Positions 10,227 through 19,407 of a stretch of 64,000 nt of DNA are shown one piece after another. Below the pieces are notes generated by a model. It did no database searches. It worked only from the letters and a program-made list of their open reading frames with translations, and was not told the origin of the DNA. The stretch is from Halomonas sp. BDJS001. Lineage in GTDB: Bacteria; Pseudomonadota; Gammaproteobacteria; Pseudomonadales; Halomonadaceae. Every line of letters starts with the position of its first letter. Position 1 is the first letter of the stretch. A program made the position numbers and the translations under genes. The stretch is taken from NCBI RefSeq assembly GCF_026104355.1, contig NZ_CP110535.1:4092001-4156000 (forward strand). The letters are read 5' to 3'.

Positions 10227-10242
10227 TGGCATGTCTCTTGCT
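10227..10242 (+). promoter_or_regulatory. Sigma-54 promoter candidate for codBA
   Basis: TGGCATG-TCTC-TTGCT against the sigma-54 consensus TGGCACG-N4-TTGCW: the invariant GG and GC are present with exact -24/-12 spacing. It ends 45 bases before the codB ATG. Sigma-54 control would fit NtrC-driven use of cytosine as a nitrogen source. I saw no clear NtrC palindrome upstream, only a GCACCAT half-site near 10074. Confidence 0.6.
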
Positions 10243-10287
10243 TTATAAATAGCTGACAGACTCGCTGATTTACATTAGGAGAGATTA

Positions 10288-11553
10288 ATGCATAATTCTG
10301 ACTATCCCCTCAGTGAAGTCCCTACCAGTGCCCGAAAGGGCCTGCTTTCTACCTCGGCAGTACTGCTTGGGTTTACGTTTTTCACCGCCACCATGTGGGC
10401 AGGCGGCACCTTAGGCCAAGCCTTTCCAATTGGCCAACTGCTCTGGATCATAGTGATTGGTAATTTGCTGCTGGGGATGTATGCGGCAGCCCTCGCCTAT
10501 ATTGCTTGTCAAAGCGGGCTCAATTCGGTGCTGATGGGGCGCTTCTGCTTCGGCGAAAAAGGCAGCAAGCTCTCCGACTTTATTCTCGGTTTTACCCAGA
10601 TTGGCTGGTACGCCTGGGGCACCGCAACGATTGCGCTAGTGTTAGTACGCACCACTGGGATGCCTGAATGGCTGGAAATCCCCTTAATGGTGCTGTTTGG
10701 GTTTGGTTTCTGCGTGACCGCCATGATTGGTTATAAAGGTATGGACTGGCTTTCGCGCTTTGCCGTCCCCGCCATGATGCTGTTTATATTGATTAGCCTA
10801 TTCACCGGCCTAGTGGATGTGCGCGGCTTTGCGGGGCTGAGCCAGCAAACGCCCACGGAAAGTATGAGCGTCGCAGCGGCGGTTACTGTCATCATTGGCA
10901 CCTTTATCAGCGGCGGCACCCAAGCCACTAACTGGAGCCGCTTCGCCAAAACACCGAAAATTGCCGTCATCTCCACCATGGCGGCTTTTTTTGTAGGTAA
11001 CGGCTTAATGGTACTGACCGGCGCGCTGGGCACCATGATTTACCAGCAGGCGGATATCGTGGATGTGCTGATCGCTCAAGGGTTTGTCTCTATCGCCGTG
11101 CTAATGCTGTTTCTGAATATCTGGACTACCCAGGACAACACCATCTATAACTTCGCTGTGGCGGGCTGCAATTTACTGCGCACCGAAAAGCGCCGACTGG
11201 TCACCGTAGGCGGCGCAGCAATTGGCACGGTGCTGGCGGTAGGCGGCATGTATAACTTACTGATCCCCTTTCTGGTACTACTGGGCACCTTTATCCCACC
11301 CATGGGGGGCGTGATCATGGCCGACTTCTGGCTCAAGCATAAAGGCCGCTACCCCGCATTGGCATCTGCACAACTGCCCGATTTCAACCGACGTGGTTTA
11401 GCTGCCTATGCGCTGGGCGCCGGGGCCGCCTATTTTTCACCGTTATTACCGCCGCTGGTGGGTGTGGCAGTGGCTGCAGGAAGCTACGCCGTGCTGCTGC
11501 GCCTAAAGCACGCTACGCTGGGTGATAGCCTTCCATCCACTGCCAAACAATAA
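10288..11553 (+). CDS. codB: Cytosine permease
   Basis: A 421-residue NCS1-family transporter with about 12 hydrophobic segments, importing cytosine across the inner membrane. The family length and hallmark loops (around TFFTATMWAGGTLGQAF near the N-terminus and GGTQATNWSRFAK mid-protein) match CodB. A strong ribosome site TTAGGAGAG precedes the ATG. The cytosine deaminase gene follows after 16 bases, the classic codBA pair. A sigma-54 promoter candidate lies upstream. Confidence 0.92.
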   Translation: MHNSDYPLSEVPTSARKGLLSTSAVLLGFTFFTATMWAGGTLGQAFPIGQLLWIIVIGNLLLGMYAAALAYIACQSGLNSVLMGRFCFGEKGSKLSDFILGFTQIGWYAWGTATIALVLVRTTGMPEWLEIPLMVLFGFGFCVTAMIGYKGMDWLSRFAVPAMMLFILISLFTGLVDVRGFAGLSQQTPTESMSVAAAVTVIIGTFISGGTQATNWSRFAKTPKIAVISTMAAFFVGNGLMVLTGALGTMIYQQADIVDVLIAQGFVSIAVLMLFLNIWTTQDNTIYNFAVAGCNLLRTEKRRLVTVGGAAIGTVLAVGGMYNLLIPFLVLLGTFIPPMGGVIMADFWLKHKGRYPALASAQLPDFNRRGLAAYALGAGAAYFSPLLPPLVGVAVAAGSYAVLLRLKHATLGDSLPSTAKQ

Positions 11554-11569
11554 GCGAGCCGTTTTTTAT

Positions 11570-12823
11570 ATGAGCATGCAAATTATCAACGCCCGCCTAC
11601 GCCAGCGCCCTGAGCTTTACCGACTTGAGATTGAGAACGGCACATTCACGTCAATTACCGTGCAAGACGCACCGCAAACAGCGAGCGAAGAGCAGATCGA
11701 TGCGGGCGCTAAGCTCGTTTGTGCGCCTTTTATTGAGCCACACATTCATCTGGACGCCGCCCTCACCGCCGGTGAACCAAGCTGGAACCAGAGCGGCACG
11801 CTGTTTGAAGGTATTGAGCGCTGGGGCGAGCGTAAACCCATGCTTACCGAAGCAGATATTCGTGAGCGAGTAGTGAAAACGCTTAATTTATTGATCGGCA
11901 ATGGCGTGCAGTTTGTGCGCACCCACGCCGATACCAGCGACCCCAGCCTGATTGGCCTTAAAACCCTGTGCGCCTTGCGCGATGAATTAAAAGATAAAAT
12001 CGACATTCAGGTGGTCGCCTTCCCGCAAGACGGCCTGCTCTCTTACCCCGGCGGCGAAAAACTGATGGAAGAAGCGTTGGAGTTTGGCGCCGATGTGGTG
12101 GGCGGCATCCCCCACTTCGAGTACACCCGGGAGCTGGGTGTCGCTTCCATGAAGCGGGTAATCGAGCTGGCAATCAAGTACGACCGCTTGGTGGACGTGC
12201 ACTGCGACGAGATTGACGATCCCAACTCGCGCTTTCTCGAAGTACTGGCCTGCGAAGCGCTGTTTAACGACCTGGGCAGTCGCGTTACCGCCAGCCATAC
12301 CACGGCGATGCACTCCTACGACAACGCCTACTGCTCCAAGCTGTTTCTGCTGCTCAAGCGTTCGGGCATTAACTTTGTCTCCTGCCCCACGGAAAGCATT
12401 CATCTTCAGGGGCGCTTTGACACCTATCCAAAACGCCGCGGCGTGACACGGGTAAAAGAGCTCAACGCAGCGGGCATTAACGTCTGCTTTGCCGAGGACT
12501 CCATCTTTGATCCCTGGTACTCCTTGGGGAATGGCAAGCTGTTGCGAACGCTGGATTTTGGCCTGCATATCTGCCAAATGATGGGCTATCAGGACTTCAG
12601 CCAGGCACTTTCACTGATTACCGATAACAGCGCCCGCACGCTCAATATTGAAGAGCGTTATGGCATTGAGGTCGGCAAACCCGCCAGCTTCAACCTGCTG
12701 GAAGGCGAGGATGACTACAGCGTGCTGCGCACCCAAGGCGAAGTGCTGCTTTCCGTACGCCATGGCGAGATCATTATGCAGCGCGAGCCAGCCAAAATTA
12801 CGACGCCCCCGTGGCTTGGCTAA
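11570..12823 (+). CDS. codA: Cytosine deaminase
   Basis: A 417-residue cytosolic amidohydrolase converting cytosine to uracil and ammonia. Metal and active-site signatures appear in order: HIH (about residues 58-60), HCDEID (near 211), SHTTAM (near 242) and AEDSIFDPW (near 309), matching the H-x-H, H/E, H and D ligands of CodA. Start is the ATG at 11570, with a second ATG two codons on. Cotranscribed with the permease. The ammonia released fits nitrogen control by the sigma-54 promoter. Confidence 0.93.
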   Translation: MSMQIINARLRQRPELYRLEIENGTFTSITVQDAPQTASEEQIDAGAKLVCAPFIEPHIHLDAALTAGEPSWNQSGTLFEGIERWGERKPMLTEADIRERVVKTLNLLIGNGVQFVRTHADTSDPSLIGLKTLCALRDELKDKIDIQVVAFPQDGLLSYPGGEKLMEEALEFGADVVGGIPHFEYTRELGVASMKRVIELAIKYDRLVDVHCDEIDDPNSRFLEVLACEALFNDLGSRVTASHTTAMHSYDNAYCSKLFLLLKRSGINFVSCPTESIHLQGRFDTYPKRRGVTRVKELNAAGINVCFAEDSIFDPWYSLGNGKLLRTLDFGLHICQMMGYQDFSQALSLITDNSARTLNIEERYGIEVGKPASFNLLEGEDDYSVLRTQGEVLLSVRHGEIIMQREPAKITTPPWLG

Positions 12824-12913
12824 TGTAGCAAAGGCACGTTAGATTAGTTATTTAAACGTCTAATGTTATCGACGAATGTTAATACCAAATGTTAATAGCA
12901 GGGGAAATCCATA

Positions 12914-13483
12914 ATGGGCATCGAAACCGTTCGCCAATTCTTTGCCGAGCATGCACCGGATGTAAAGATCAAAGTGCTTGAAACCAGCACCGCTACGGTG
13001 CAGCTGGCCGCCGAGGCTCATGGTGTCGCCCCTGGTCAAATCGCCAAAACACTGGCATTCAAAGTCGGTGAAAAGCCGCTACTCATTGTCGCCAGCGGCG
13101 ATGCGCGTATCGACAATCGCAAGATTCGCGATACTTTCGGCGGCAAGGCCAAAATGCTCGACGCCGAGACGGTGATGGAACTCACCAGCCACCCGGTCGG
13201 CGGCGTTTGCCCCTTTGGCCTCGCCACCGACCTGCCGGTTTACTGCGATGAATCGCTCCACGCCTATGACGAAGTGCTACCCGCCGCAGGCTCGCCCACT
13301 AGCGCCGTGCGCCTAAGCCCAAAGCGCCTGGCCGAGCTGGTCAATGCCAAGTGGGTTGATGTGTGCAAGTTGCCGGAGAGTGATTACTTGCTCAGTTCTC
13401 AAGCCAACGCCAAACATTTAGAGACATCAATTGAGCAGTACCATTCTGGACAGGCACAGCCACGTTCACTATTTGAAAAATAA
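12914..13483 (+). CDS. YbaK/prolyl-tRNA-associated editing-domain protein
   Basis: Cytosolic 189-residue protein of the YbaK/ProXp family, which hydrolyses mischarged aminoacyl-tRNA (for example Cys-tRNA-Pro or Ala-tRNA-Pro). The editing domain covers about residues 20-160, with the family segments GQIAKTLAFKVG, GDARIDNRK and the GGVCPFG loop. It is about 25 residues longer at the C-terminus than typical family members. Which mischarged tRNA is cleared cannot be told from sequence. It appears to be a single gene, with a GGGG-type ribosome site before the ATG. Confidence 0.85.
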   Translation: MGIETVRQFFAEHAPDVKIKVLETSTATVQLAAEAHGVAPGQIAKTLAFKVGEKPLLIVASGDARIDNRKIRDTFGGKAKMLDAETVMELTSHPVGGVCPFGLATDLPVYCDESLHAYDEVLPAAGSPTSAVRLSPKRLAELVNAKWVDVCKLPESDYLLSSQANAKHLETSIEQYHSGQAQPRSLFEK

Positions 13484-13546
13484 CGTCAGCGTGCTTTTCT
13501 TAAGCTAAGTAAATGCCACATAATTAATTTTTATGGGCTTTATCAC

Positions 13547-14002
13547 CTAACACCCACACGCCACAGTCTCCGTGCTCTCCAAGCTTCCCATCTGCTCACC
13601 TGTTTGGATGGGATGCTGGTCACGTCGCCAAAAGTCCAACCCACCCAACTGCTCTTTTACTTTCAGTCCTGCGCTCGCCAGCTTCCAAGCGCCTTTGGTT
13701 GAGCCATTACAGCCAATACCATCGCAGTAAGCGATATATACAAGGTTGTTATCCAACTCAGATAAACGCTCTGGCGTCATCTCTTTGTGTGGCAGACTAA
13801 TCGCCCCAGGAATATGTCCGGCATAGTAGTGTTCAAAGCTGCGGGTATCGATCACCACAATACCTGCAATCCCATTGGCCAAGTCCTGCGCCACATCCCA
13901 GGCATCCGTGTGATAGCAGAGCTTATCGTACATCGCGGAGGCCATTGTGGCGGGTTTAGCAGGCGGAAACGCCAGCACCGCAGACTGATATTCGTTAGTC
14001 AT
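13547..14002 (-). CDS. Rhodanese-like domain protein
   Basis: A 151-residue single-domain rhodanese, a sulfur-carrier or regulatory fold. The core IVVIDTRSFEHYYAGHIPGAISLPH and the loop YCDGIGCNGS (catalytic-type Cys) are clear. The C-terminus ends TVACGC, two extra cysteines of unknown role. I chose the ATG at 14002 (MTNEYQSAVLAF) with a GGGGC ribosome site rather than a longer in-frame extension, which would overlap the neighbour. It is 10 bases downstream of the GNAT gene and probably in the same transcript. Confidence 0.88.
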   Translation of the reverse strand: MTNEYQSAVLAFPPAKPATMASAMYDKLCYHTDAWDVAQDLANGIAGIVVIDTRSFEHYYAGHIPGAISLPHKEMTPERLSELDNNLVYIAYCDGIGCNGSTKGAWKLASAGLKVKEQLGGLDFWRRDQHPIQTGEQMGSLESTETVACGC

Positions 14003-14012
14003 CGTTTGCCCC

Positions 14013-14462
14013 TTATTTGATATCCAACAAATAACCGTAGAATGCCGTATTACGCTGCCAGCCCAATGATTCATAAAGGTGCTGGGCGCGCTCGTTCTCA
14101 ACCTGGGTCATTAGTATCAAGCGTGCGACGCCGTGACCATGGGCTAGCTGGGTGGCAGCTTCCATCAATGCCCTTCCGGTGCCTTTATCGCGACACTCCG
14201 GCAACACAAAGAGGTCATTTAGCGTCCAGCGGGCATTTAGGCCCACCGTGGAAACACCGGGGTAGAGCTGCACAAACCCCGTGAGCGTCCCATCTTTGCT
14301 CTCGCTAACCAGAATGAATGAATCCCCTAGCCCCATGCGCTGCTCTAAAAAATCACGCGCTGCTTGAATATCACTCGGCTGCTTATAAAACTGACGATAG
14401 CCATCAAGTAATGCGCTAAGAGGTTCTAAGTCATTGAGTACCGCCGAACGAATGTTAACCAT
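14013..14462 (-). CDS. GNAT-family N-acetyltransferase
   Basis: A 149-residue acetyl-CoA-dependent acetyltransferase with motif A around NDLFVLPECRDKGTGRALM (the R-x-x-G-x-G/A acetyl-CoA loop) and the C-terminal LYESLGWQ motif B. The substrate is unknown. ATG at 14462 (MVNIRSAV) gives the normal family length. It diverges from a MocR-type PLP regulator and shares the intergenic region with it, so that regulator may control this gene and the rhodanese gene. Confidence 0.88.
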   Translation of the reverse strand: MVNIRSAVLNDLEPLSALLDGYRQFYKQPSDIQAARDFLEQRMGLGDSFILVSESKDGTLTGFVQLYPGVSTVGLNARWTLNDLFVLPECRDKGTGRALMEAATQLAHGHGVARLILMTQVENERAQHLYESLGWQRNTAFYGYLLDIK

Positions 14463-14508
14463 AACGACTGCTCCGTGTGAGAGGTGATTTAACAAATCTT
14501 GCCGTCAT

Positions 14509-14532
14509 AGTGGTCTATAATGAAGAGCCACT
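14509..14532 (+). promoter_or_regulatory. PdxR/MocR-type box overlapping a TATAAT
   Basis: AGTGGTCTA (14509-14517) runs into TATAAT (14516-14521), and a reversed half-site CCACT occurs at 14528-14532. AGTGG-(T)CTA boxes are described for PdxR-type MocR regulators. The site lies just upstream of the gene for such a regulator, in its divergent promoter region, so autoregulation is likely. Confidence 0.5.
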
Positions 14533-14554
14533 TATCGCTAAATTAAGGGAACCA

Positions 14555-16051
14555 GTGAAAAGACGTGACGCTGCCAGTGATTGGATTGTGGAAGCACTAG
14601 CGCTAAGGCTAACCACGAATGAAGCCACCACGCTTGTGCAGCAGCTGTACTGCTCGCTTAAGGAGTGGATTCAACACGGTGAGCTGACGGCTGGCGATGC
14701 GCTTCCCTCTTCACGCTATCTGGCTAGGGCTTTGGGTATTAGCCGTAATACGGTGCTGGCCACCATGGATCGGCTACTGGCGGAAGGGTTACTGATTGCC
14801 CACCAGGGAGCAGGGCTCTATGTGGCGAACCTCCCCGCGCTGTTAACCCGAGCCGAGCTTCCACCACCTTTGCCTGTCCGCTACTCAAGCCGGGGTAACA
14901 AGCTACTAACGCTAAGCGGAACGTTGAGCCACGGCCATCGCGCCTTTTCCCCAGGCGTCCCGGCGCTTGACCTGTTTCCCCGCGAGCAGTGGCAGCGCCT
15001 TTTAAGGCGTCACTATTATCACGCGGAAATGGCATGGATGGATTATCAAACCAGCGGTGGTTTACCTGCACTCAAAGCGGCCCTTTGTGACTATCTAAGA
15101 CTCTCCCGCGCGGTGCGCTGCCAACCAGAACAGATTGTGATTACCCAAGGCGCCCAGCAGGCATTTGAACTGATTGCTCAACTGCTTACTGACCCTGGTG
15201 ATTCGGTTTGGATGGAAGAGCCAGGTTACGGCGGCGCCCAGGCCTGCTTTCTGGCGTCGGGATTAACGGTAACGCCCGTACCCGTCGATAAAGAAGGCTT
15301 AAACCCATTACTTGCTCCCGAGAATGCGTCAACACCTCGGCTAATTTACGTGACACCCTCTCACCAGTATCCCAGTGGCGTGACCATGCCAGTACCCAGA
15401 CGGCTGGCGTTACTTGAGCATGCTTCTCGCGCGGGTAGTTGGATCATTGAAGACGATTACGACAGCGAATTTCGGTACGACACGCCACCGACGCCCTCTC
15501 TACAGGGCCTTGCCGAGCAGGCATCGGTTATTTATGTAGGCACCTTTAGTAAAGTGCTCTATCCCGGCTTGCGCTTAGGCTATTTGGTGCTGCCTGATAC
15601 ACTTGCCCACGACGTCAGACGTGCCCATGCCCGATTGCATCGTGAAGGTAACTATCCCGTGCAATCGGCGCTTGCTGAATTTATTACCAGCGGGCACTTT
15701 ACTCGTCACATCGCCCGTATGCGGGCGGCTTATCGCCAGCGCCAAGCCTGTTTACGCACGGCATTAGCGCCTGCTGTGGCCGCTGGGCTTCGGCTTTCTG
15801 ACGGCCATGCAGGTATGCATCTATTAGCTGAACTCGATACTATTGAGGAAGAGAGGATGCTCGTTAAGCACGCCAGTGAAGCGGGCATTACGCTTTCTCC
15901 ACTTTCACGCTATTACCTTTCCGAGAACAAGCGCCCTGGGTTAGTGCTTGGCTATGCGGGCTCGACTGAAAGCGAGCTTTTAGCGGCAGGCGCGTGGCTT
16001 AGCGATACATGGTTAAGCTTAAGCCACTCACATCTTGGACTAGACAATTAG
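14555..16051 (+). CDS. MocR-family (GntR HTH + aminotransferase-like) regulator, PdxR-like
   Basis: A 498-residue transcription regulator. It has an N-terminal winged helix of the GntR type (about residues 20-90, with LPSSRYLARALGISRNTV), then a fold-type I aminotransferase domain. The PLP-binding region GTFSKVLYPGLRLGY carries the lysine, and IIEDDYDSEFRYD the cofactor aspartate. I prefer the GTG at 14555 because AAGGGA lies just upstream. An earlier ATG at 14477 has no ribosome site and would translate through the promoter box. It senses PLP or a derivative and probably acts on itself and the divergent GNAT/rhodanese genes. No pdx biosynthesis gene is adjacent. Confidence 0.88.
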   Translation: MKRRDAASDWIVEALALRLTTNEATTLVQQLYCSLKEWIQHGELTAGDALPSSRYLARALGISRNTVLATMDRLLAEGLLIAHQGAGLYVANLPALLTRAELPPPLPVRYSSRGNKLLTLSGTLSHGHRAFSPGVPALDLFPREQWQRLLRRHYYHAEMAWMDYQTSGGLPALKAALCDYLRLSRAVRCQPEQIVITQGAQQAFELIAQLLTDPGDSVWMEEPGYGGAQACFLASGLTVTPVPVDKEGLNPLLAPENASTPRLIYVTPSHQYPSGVTMPVPRRLALLEHASRAGSWIIEDDYDSEFRYDTPPTPSLQGLAEQASVIYVGTFSKVLYPGLRLGYLVLPDTLAHDVRRAHARLHREGNYPVQSALAEFITSGHFTRHIARMRAAYRQRQACLRTALAPAVAAGLRLSDGHAGMHLLAELDTIEEERMLVKHASEAGITLSPLSRYYLSENKRPGLVLGYAGSTESELLAAGAWLSDTWLSLSHSHLGLDN

Positions 16052-16060
16052 GAGCGCCCA

Positions 16061-16666
16061 ATGCCCGATTTTATCGCCCCCGATGGACACCCTCGCTGCC
16101 AATGGTGTGGCGGCGCGCCGGAGTTTCTTCCCTACCACGATAACGAGTGGGGCTATCCAGTAGACAATGATCAGCGGCTATTTGAGAAGCTTTGCTTAGA
16201 GAGTTTTCAGTCGGGCTTGAGCTGGCGCACCATTCTCAATAAACGCGAGAACTTCCGCACTGCATTTCACCACTTTGATTTTCATCAGGTTGCCCGCTTT
16301 AGCGAAGATGACGTGCAACGCTTGCTGCACGACGCGGGTATTATTCGCCACCGGGGTAAAATCGAAGCCGTCATTAATAATGCCCAGCGGGCACAAGCAA
16401 TGGTGGAACAGGAAGGCTCGCTGGCCGCCTTCTTCTGGCGTTACGAGCCAGACGCTGATTCACTCACCGCGCCGCAAACCCAGACCACCTCGCCTGAATC
16501 CATCGCACTCTCCAAAGAGCTGAAAAAGCGCGGCTGGAAATTCGTTGGCCCAACGACCGCTTTTGCCTTTATGCAGGCAATGGGGCTGCTCAATGATCAC
16601 TCGCCAAGCTGCATCACCCGCGAACGGGTCGAACAGGCAAGGCAGCAGTTTCAGCGACCGGCGTAA
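16061..16666 (+). CDS. tag: DNA-3-methyladenine glycosylase I
   Basis: A 201-residue base-excision repair enzyme removing 3-methyladenine from DNA. The zinc-staple ligands of Tag are visible: Cys13, His26 (in YHDNEWG), and the His/Cys pair in NDHSPSC near the C-terminus, with the same spacings as E. coli Tag. The catalytic-pocket Glu lies in LESFQSGLSW (Glu47). AGGAG precedes the ATG, 9 bases after the stop of the MocR gene. Confidence 0.94.
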   Translation: MPDFIAPDGHPRCQWCGGAPEFLPYHDNEWGYPVDNDQRLFEKLCLESFQSGLSWRTILNKRENFRTAFHHFDFHQVARFSEDDVQRLLHDAGIIRHRGKIEAVINNAQRAQAMVEQEGSLAAFFWRYEPDADSLTAPQTQTTSPESIALSKELKKRGWKFVGPTTAFAFMQAMGLLNDHSPSCITRERVEQARQQFQRPA

Positions 16667-16837
16667 CAAAAAAGATGGAAGACACTATACTTCTAGCATG
16701 GCGGGCAAAGGTAGCGTCATGGACAGAGGGCCTACCTGCGTATTCTCCAGGTATCTTCTTGTAGTAGGGTATGGTTCTTTCATCTCTTATCTATAAACCA
16801 AATAGCACGGGGACACCACGTTCCCATTGGGGTTAAT

Positions 16838-17563
16838 GTGGCTCAACCGCTCTCTTCGCAGGCAGAATCTCGCGCATCAATATGCAAGGCATGGAGCGTT
16901 CACGTATTTACTGCCAGCGGAGTGCTGCTCGGCACGATGGCGCTACTCGCACTGGTCGATGATAATCCCGTTGCTTGCCTGCTCTGGCTAGGTGCCGCAA
17001 TGATGATAGATGGTATCGATGGCACGCTAGCACGTAAGTATGAAGTGAAAGCCATACTGCCCCATTTCGATGGTTCAACGCTTGATATGGTCATTGATTA
17101 CCTGACCTGGGCCTTTATTCCAGCCCTATTCATCTACTACTTTATTGAACTGCCGCCCTATTTAGGGCTGCTATCCGTATTTATCATTCTGCTGTCATCG
17201 ATGTTCTGTTTCTGCAATGTCGATATGAAAAGCCAGGATAATTACTTTGTTGGCTTTCCCGCCGCCTGGAACATCGCCGCCGCCTATTTCTATATTCTCG
17301 ATTTCCCCCCCTTCATCACCTTTGCCGCTATTGTCTTTCTGGCCATCCTGACCGTCACTAAGATGAAGTTCCTTCACCCTTTTCGGGTGCGCTTGTTCAT
17401 GCCGTTCAATATCGCCATCACCCTGGTGTGGTGCGCATGTACAACGTCGTTGGTACTCTCAAGCCCTGAACACGCCACCTGGGCCCTATGGGGATGGGGC
17501 ATTGCGTCTGTTTACTTTGCCGGTATGTGCCTCTGGCGTACGGCGCAAGAGTGCTTTTATTGA
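16838..17563 (+). CDS. pcs: Phosphatidylcholine synthase
   Basis: A 241-residue integral membrane enzyme condensing choline with CDP-diacylglycerol to form phosphatidylcholine. The CDP-alcohol phosphotransferase signature is present (around residues 58-88): DG-x2-AR, then G-x3-D-x3-D in HFDGSTLDMVID. About eight hydrophobic segments and the length match bacterial Pcs. The start is GTG at 16838, with GGGG 6 bases upstream. Choline uptake would be needed, which fits an organism of saline habitats. Confidence 0.9.
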   Translation: MAQPLSSQAESRASICKAWSVHVFTASGVLLGTMALLALVDDNPVACLLWLGAAMMIDGIDGTLARKYEVKAILPHFDGSTLDMVIDYLTWAFIPALFIYYFIELPPYLGLLSVFIILLSSMFCFCNVDMKSQDNYFVGFPAAWNIAAAYFYILDFPPFITFAAIVFLAILTVTKMKFLHPFRVRLFMPFNIAITLVWCACTTSLVLSSPEHATWALWGWGIASVYFAGMCLWRTAQECFY

Positions 17564-17596
17564 ACAACTGCCTAACGTCACCAAGGAGCATGGAAG

Positions 17597-18289
17597 ATGT
17601 CACTGACCCCGCGGCAACAGGAGAAGTTCAGAGCGCTGGCGGCAGAGATCGAAGGAATCGATATCGAGGTCTACAAACGCTTTGAGCGCGATCCTCTGGA
17701 GCCGATCATCGGTCTTGGCAAGCCGAATCTGCGCATTGGCTTTTTCGGGCGCGACCCAGGGCGCGATGAGGTACGCCATGGCGAGCCCTTCATCGGCGCT
17801 GGCGGGCAGTTAGTGAGAAAGGCCCTTTATGAACAACTTTATGGCGAGAAAATGCCTGACTTCGAGGCCTCTCGTGCCGTAGGAGAGCACTTTTTTTGGA
17901 TCAACACTGTGCCCTACAAGCCCATCGGTAATAAGGCGTGGTCCATGAAGGTCAAGCGCCACTTTCACGGCCTGATGAACGAGGTTCTGATCTCGCGCTG
18001 GGAGGGGCGGACGCTGATCACGCTGGGACGCGAGGCCTTTCTATGGTTTGGCATTGGTCGCTCAAAGGAGGAGCGTGCGCGCCTGGAGAGCTTCTGGAAG
18101 AGTGAGAATCGCTTTGAGAGCAGTATCGAAGTGACGCTGGAGGATGATCGGGGCAAGGCACAGGCCTTTACCCTCTATCCGCTTCCTCACCCTTCTCCGC
18201 TCAATCAGAACTGGTATGCTCGGTTCCCAGGTCTATTGAAGCAGCACCTAGAGCAGTTGGATGTACGTCCAGACAACCTCACGCTGTAA
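17597..18289 (+). CDS. Uracil-DNA glycosylase family protein
   Basis: A 230-residue protein of the uracil-DNA glycosylase superfamily. It has the N-terminal motif GFFGRDPGRDEVRHGEPFIG (pattern G-x-DPG, family 4/5-like) and the C-terminal LPHPSPLN, corresponding to the minor-groove loop H-P-S-P/H. The conserved Cys cluster of family 4 iron-sulfur enzymes is not evident, so it is probably a variant subfamily whose substrate is uncertain. AAGGAG lies 7 bases before the ATG. Confidence 0.8.
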   Translation: MSLTPRQQEKFRALAAEIEGIDIEVYKRFERDPLEPIIGLGKPNLRIGFFGRDPGRDEVRHGEPFIGAGGQLVRKALYEQLYGEKMPDFEASRAVGEHFFWINTVPYKPIGNKAWSMKVKRHFHGLMNEVLISRWEGRTLITLGREAFLWFGIGRSKEERARLESFWKSENRFESSIEVTLEDDRGKAQAFTLYPLPHPSPLNQNWYARFPGLLKQHLEQLDVRPDNLTL

Positions 18290-18329
18290 AGACATAACCG
18301 CCCTCTTTAAGGCGAACGCTGGTTGGATG

Positions 18330-19304
18330 CTAATCATGCAAGGGTAGAGTGAAGTCCAGAAGCACCTTTTGGCCGCTTGGGCAAAGCGCCGCCTTGACAG
18401 CTTGACGCCATTCCTGGCTAGGAAATACTTGATAATTTGGCATATCTGCTTGGCTCAAAAGTCGCCAGATATAGGAGAACTGATGTTGCCAAGCCTCGGC
18501 AGACATCCTGGCCAAACTATCGCGTAGGTGAAACCTTCTGTAGTGAGCGCAAGGCTTGGACTCCAATTGAATCGCCTGCCCTGTCAATAACCCGTAGGCG
18601 ATAAACGTCGTCCCCGGTGCCATTAATTGCAATATATTTGCCGCGACGGGTCCACCTAAAGCGTCAAACACCACGTCAGACTCACGGGCCATACGCGAGA
18701 TCTGGGGCATATCGTGAATCGATATCGGTTTGATACCGAGCTGTTCCAGGCGGGTAACTCTACTCTCGGAACGGTATATGCCAACAACCTCCCTAGCGCC
18801 GTGCTGATATGCCCATGCCCCAAGATAATCAGCGCAATTCGACCCAGCTCCACTTAGAAGAACACGCTTTCCCTTTACTGGCCAAGTCTCAAGCATTGTT
18901 AGGGCAGCTAAAGGGTTAATGTAGGCACGTGCCGCGACCACGTCAGGAATGGCGTCCGGAACGGGCACTACGAGAGCTGGATCACAATCCAAAATAGTCT
19001 GCCAAGTGCCATCGCCTCGTAATGGGAGAACTCGCTTTCCGACCAAGTAGGAGTACTCTCGCGGGGCATCAATAACACGACCAACACCTTCGTAACCGGC
19101 GACAGCGGGCAGCTTTATACGGTGAGAATAAGCACCGGTGATGGGGATCAAATCAGAGGGATTAACCGGGGCACACAACATCCGAACCCTGAGCTTGCCT
19201 TCGCTGAGGCCTGGAACATCCGATGCTTCCATTTTCAATGTGTCCAGCGGCGCTCCGAACGAGCGATAAATGAGAGCATGGCGCCGCAGGGGTACTTTGA
19301 ACAC
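18330..19304 (-). CDS. MDR-superfamily zinc-type dehydrogenase/enoyl reductase-like
   Basis: A 324-residue medium-chain dehydrogenase/reductase. The GroES-like half contains APVNPSDLIPITG and GYEGVGRV, and the nucleotide-binding half contains LLSGAGSNCADYLG. It resembles the quinone-oxidoreductase/2-enoyl reductase branch (MECR-like) and lacks the structural zinc cysteines. The substrate is unknown. The start appears to be GTG at 19304 (FKVPLRRHALIY follows) and no good ribosome site is visible, so the exact start is uncertain. Confidence 0.8.
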   Translation of the reverse strand: MFKVPLRRHALIYRSFGAPLDTLKMEASDVPGLSEGKLRVRMLCAPVNPSDLIPITGAYSHRIKLPAVAGYEGVGRVIDAPREYSYLVGKRVLPLRGDGTWQTILDCDPALVVPVPDAIPDVVAARAYINPLAALTMLETWPVKGKRVLLSGAGSNCADYLGAWAYQHGAREVVGIYRSESRVTRLEQLGIKPISIHDMPQISRMARESDVVFDALGGPVAANILQLMAPGTTFIAYGLLTGQAIQLESKPCAHYRRFHLRDSLARMSAEAWQHQFSYIWRLLSQADMPNYQVFPSQEWRQAVKAALCPSGQKVLLDFTLPLHD

Positions 19305-19407
19305 AGAGACAAAATCCGTTTAACTAATGTAAATATTGCAAAAACAGTTGAGGATATGTTGAGCAGGAACTGAAACAGTCTTTACGGTCTGTTAAATAAA
19401 GGCGTCG

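Noticed and set aside
12043..12577. Antisense open frame across codA
   Set aside because: codA is intact with all metal ligands; the antisense frame lacks a ribosome site and resembles no protein family.
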